NCBI GenBank assembly: GCA_044227805.1
Contig: JBGAWA010000139.1
Location: 1-6,338 of the forward strand
DNA length: 6,338 nucleotides
Direction of reading: 5' to 3'
DNA from: JACCZZ01 sp044227805
Lineage (GTDB): Bacteria; Bacteroidota; Bacteroidia; Chitinophagales; UBA10324
Under the pieces are notes generated by a model. The model was not told where the DNA came from and ran no database searches. It worked only from the letters and a program-made list of their open reading frames with translations. The translations under genes and the position numbers were made by a program. Below are positions 4,926 through 6,338 of this stretch, one piece after another (positions within the stretch are counted from its first letter, which is position 1; each line of letters starts with the position of its first letter).

Positions 4926-6338
4926 GTGCGGACAATAATCGTTATACTCATTTACTGCTTCATTAGTCAATCTCAACTGTTGGCGCAGGCCGGGTTTGAA
5001 AAGGTGTATGGCGGCAGCGCTAATGATATGTTGCGCGCCATCTATCCGGCGAATGATGGTAATTTGATTGTTGCCGGATATACCGAGAGTTTTGGTGCCG
5101 GAACGGTGAACAATCCGGATTTGTATGTGGTGACAATGAACCCAGATGGTGATACCTTATGGACGAGAACATTTGGCAGTTCGTCTCCCGACTATGGTTA
5201 TGCCATTACAGGGCTGACCGATGGATATGTGTTTGCCGGTGAATCAGTCAATCCGTCGAATAATACGTACGATTTTTTTGCGGTGAAGACGGATTTCAAT
5301 GGCAATCCGTTGTGGCAAAATTATTATGGAGCCAGTGGCGGTGATTATTGCGTGAGCGCGCTTACGATGCCGGGCGACCGGCTTTTGCTGGCCGGAAGCA
5401 CAAATTCCAACACATATGGCAGCTTCGATTTTTACCTCGTGGCGGTTGATGCTGATGGATATCAGCTGGCAGAAGCACATTATGGCGGTACCGGAACAGA
5501 TATTCTGAAAAAGGTTATACAGACGAATGATAATGGTTACCTGCTGATTGGTAACAGCATTTCCTTCACAGCCACTTTCGATGTCTTTGCAGTAAAAGTG
5601 GACAGTAACTTCGTGTTGCAGTGGTCACAGACATTTGAAAGTCCGGGTACTGATTATGGCTACGATGCTATTGCCGCCGCCGACGGCACTTTTTACCTGT
5701 TGGCCGATCAACCGGTATCTGCCGATAGTGGTTTTATCAACATCATCCATATTGATGCAGCAGGATCAAATGCGGTTACGCTACCGGTTGCAGCGCATGC
5801 CGGCGATTATGCCTATGGATTAGCCGCTGCAACCGATGGCTTTTTTATAGCGGGAAACACATTCAGCCAGGTTAAGGGCAGTGAATTTTTACTGGTGAAA
5901 ACCAATATGACAGGGGATACTGTTTGGTCTAAACATTTTGGCGGCCTGAAAAATGAAGTCGCCTTTTCATTGCTTCCCGATGCATCAGGTAATATTTATG
6001 CAGTAGGTGAAACGGAAGGATTTGGTACTGATAATCTGGAAGGATATGTGGTGAAGCTGGATTCTACCGGTGCTATACCGTGTCCTGCCGCAGTCAGCTT
6101 TACCGCCAACGACAGTTCCGTCTGTGAAGACCAGGTAATATTTTTCAACAACACAACAGTCAGTTCCGCGGCCTTCGAATGGAGACATAATGGAGATCTT
6201 TTTTCTCAGGAGATCAATACTGCCTATTATTTTGCTGATTCAGGCAATGATACAGTAAGCTTAACCTCCTGCACTGCATCCGTTGAAATGCCGGTCATTG
6301 TTTTTCCTAAGCCGCCTGCTGACTTTACTTATGTATCG
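4926..6338 (+). CDS. Secreted beta-propeller-like repeat protein with Ig/PKD-like domains (3' end outside window)
   Basis: The frame is open from after a TAA at 4920 to the right edge, giving 471 codons from a GTG at 4926. No in-frame ATG lies between that stop and the mature domain. The GTG start yields a good signal peptide: Arg2, a hydrophobic core TIIVILIYCFI, then LLAQA, with likely cleavage after Ala22 and no lipobox cysteine at the cleavage site. Residues 23-385 hold seven repeats of about 50 residues starting near 23, 83, 134, 186, 237, 288 and 338. Each has a pattern like FGG..xDYxY, DGxxxxAG, DxxxVKxDxxG and, in most, LW. Seven such units suggest a beta-propeller. From Cys386 an Ig/PKD-like domain begins (Cys400, Cys449), ending in VFPKPPADFTY, where another such domain starts. 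Proteins of this kind in Bacteroidota usually end in a type IX secretion sorting domain, which would be beyond the window. Ligand and function are unknown. Confidence 0.85.
   Translation, partial: MRTIIVILIYCFISQSQLLAQAGFEKVYGGSANDMLRAIYPANDGNLIVAGYTESFGAGTVNNPDLYVVTMNPDGDTLWTRTFGSSSPDYGYAITGLTDGYVFAGESVNPSNNTYDFFAVKTDFNGNPLWQNYYGASGGDYCVSALTMPGDRLLLAGSTNSNTYGSFDFYLVAVDADGYQLAEAHYGGTGTDILKKVIQTNDNGYLLIGNSISFTATFDVFAVKVDSNFVLQWSQTFESPGTDYGYDAIAAADGTFYLLADQPVSADSGFINIIHIDAAGSNAVTLPVAAHAGDYAYGLAAATDGFFIAGNTFSQVKGSEFLLVKTNMTGDTVWSKHFGGLKNEVAFSLLPDASGNIYAVGETEGFGTDNLEGYVVKLDSTGAIPCPAAVSFTANDSSVCEDQVIFFNNTTVSSAAFEWRHNGDLFSQEINTAYYFADSGNDTVSLTSCTASVEMPVIVFPKPPADFTYVS

Noticed and set aside
5635..5823. 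Small frames inside the secreted protein gene (also 5244-5480 and 5985-6188 on the - strand)
   Set aside because: The frame starting at 4926 is uninterrupted to the window edge and encodes regular repeats; these are shadows.

Overview
This 6.3 kb window is ordinary chromosomal DNA from a member of the Bacteroidota, most likely Chitinophagales or Sphingobacteriales-like. The evidence is: two good matches to the Bacteroidota -7 promoter box TAnnTTTG; starts preceded by A-rich stretches rather than Shine-Dalgarno sequences; a one-step APS reductase typical of the group; and a large secreted repeat protein followed by Ig/PKD-like domains, a design typical of type IX-secreted surface proteins. Base composition looks moderate and even, with no sign of a foreign island. 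No RNA gene, CRISPR array, insertion sequence or phage gene is visible.

Layout. 1-672 is the C-terminal part of apolipoprotein N-acyltransferase (Lnt), cut by the window edge. 673-1000 is a 328-base non-coding stretch packed with inverted and direct repeats. 1001-1792 is an inositol-monophosphatase-family phosphatase. 1946-2605 is an iron-sulfur APS reductase (CysH type). 2740-3393 is a DedA-family membrane protein. These four genes all run on the + strand but are separated by 134-328 bases, so they are probably transcribed separately. 3409-4809 on the - strand is class II fumarase (FumC), convergent with the DedA gene and only 15 bases from it. From 4926 to the right edge, divergent from fumC, is a secreted protein with a GTG start, a signal peptide, seven repeats of about 50 residues (probably a seven-bladed beta-propeller) and the start of Ig/PKD-like domains. 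Its 3' end lies outside the window.

The genes do not form one pathway. They are housekeeping functions: lipoprotein maturation, phosphate-ester hydrolysis, sulfate assimilation, probable lipid-carrier transport, the TCA cycle, and one cell-surface or secreted protein. The least explained signal lies between the genes. Three successive intergenic gaps (673-1000, 1793-1945, 2606-2739) carry related short palindromic sequences in the same orientation, and the first gap is expanded into a series of three hairpins. I see no convincing new defence, toxin or mobile system here.
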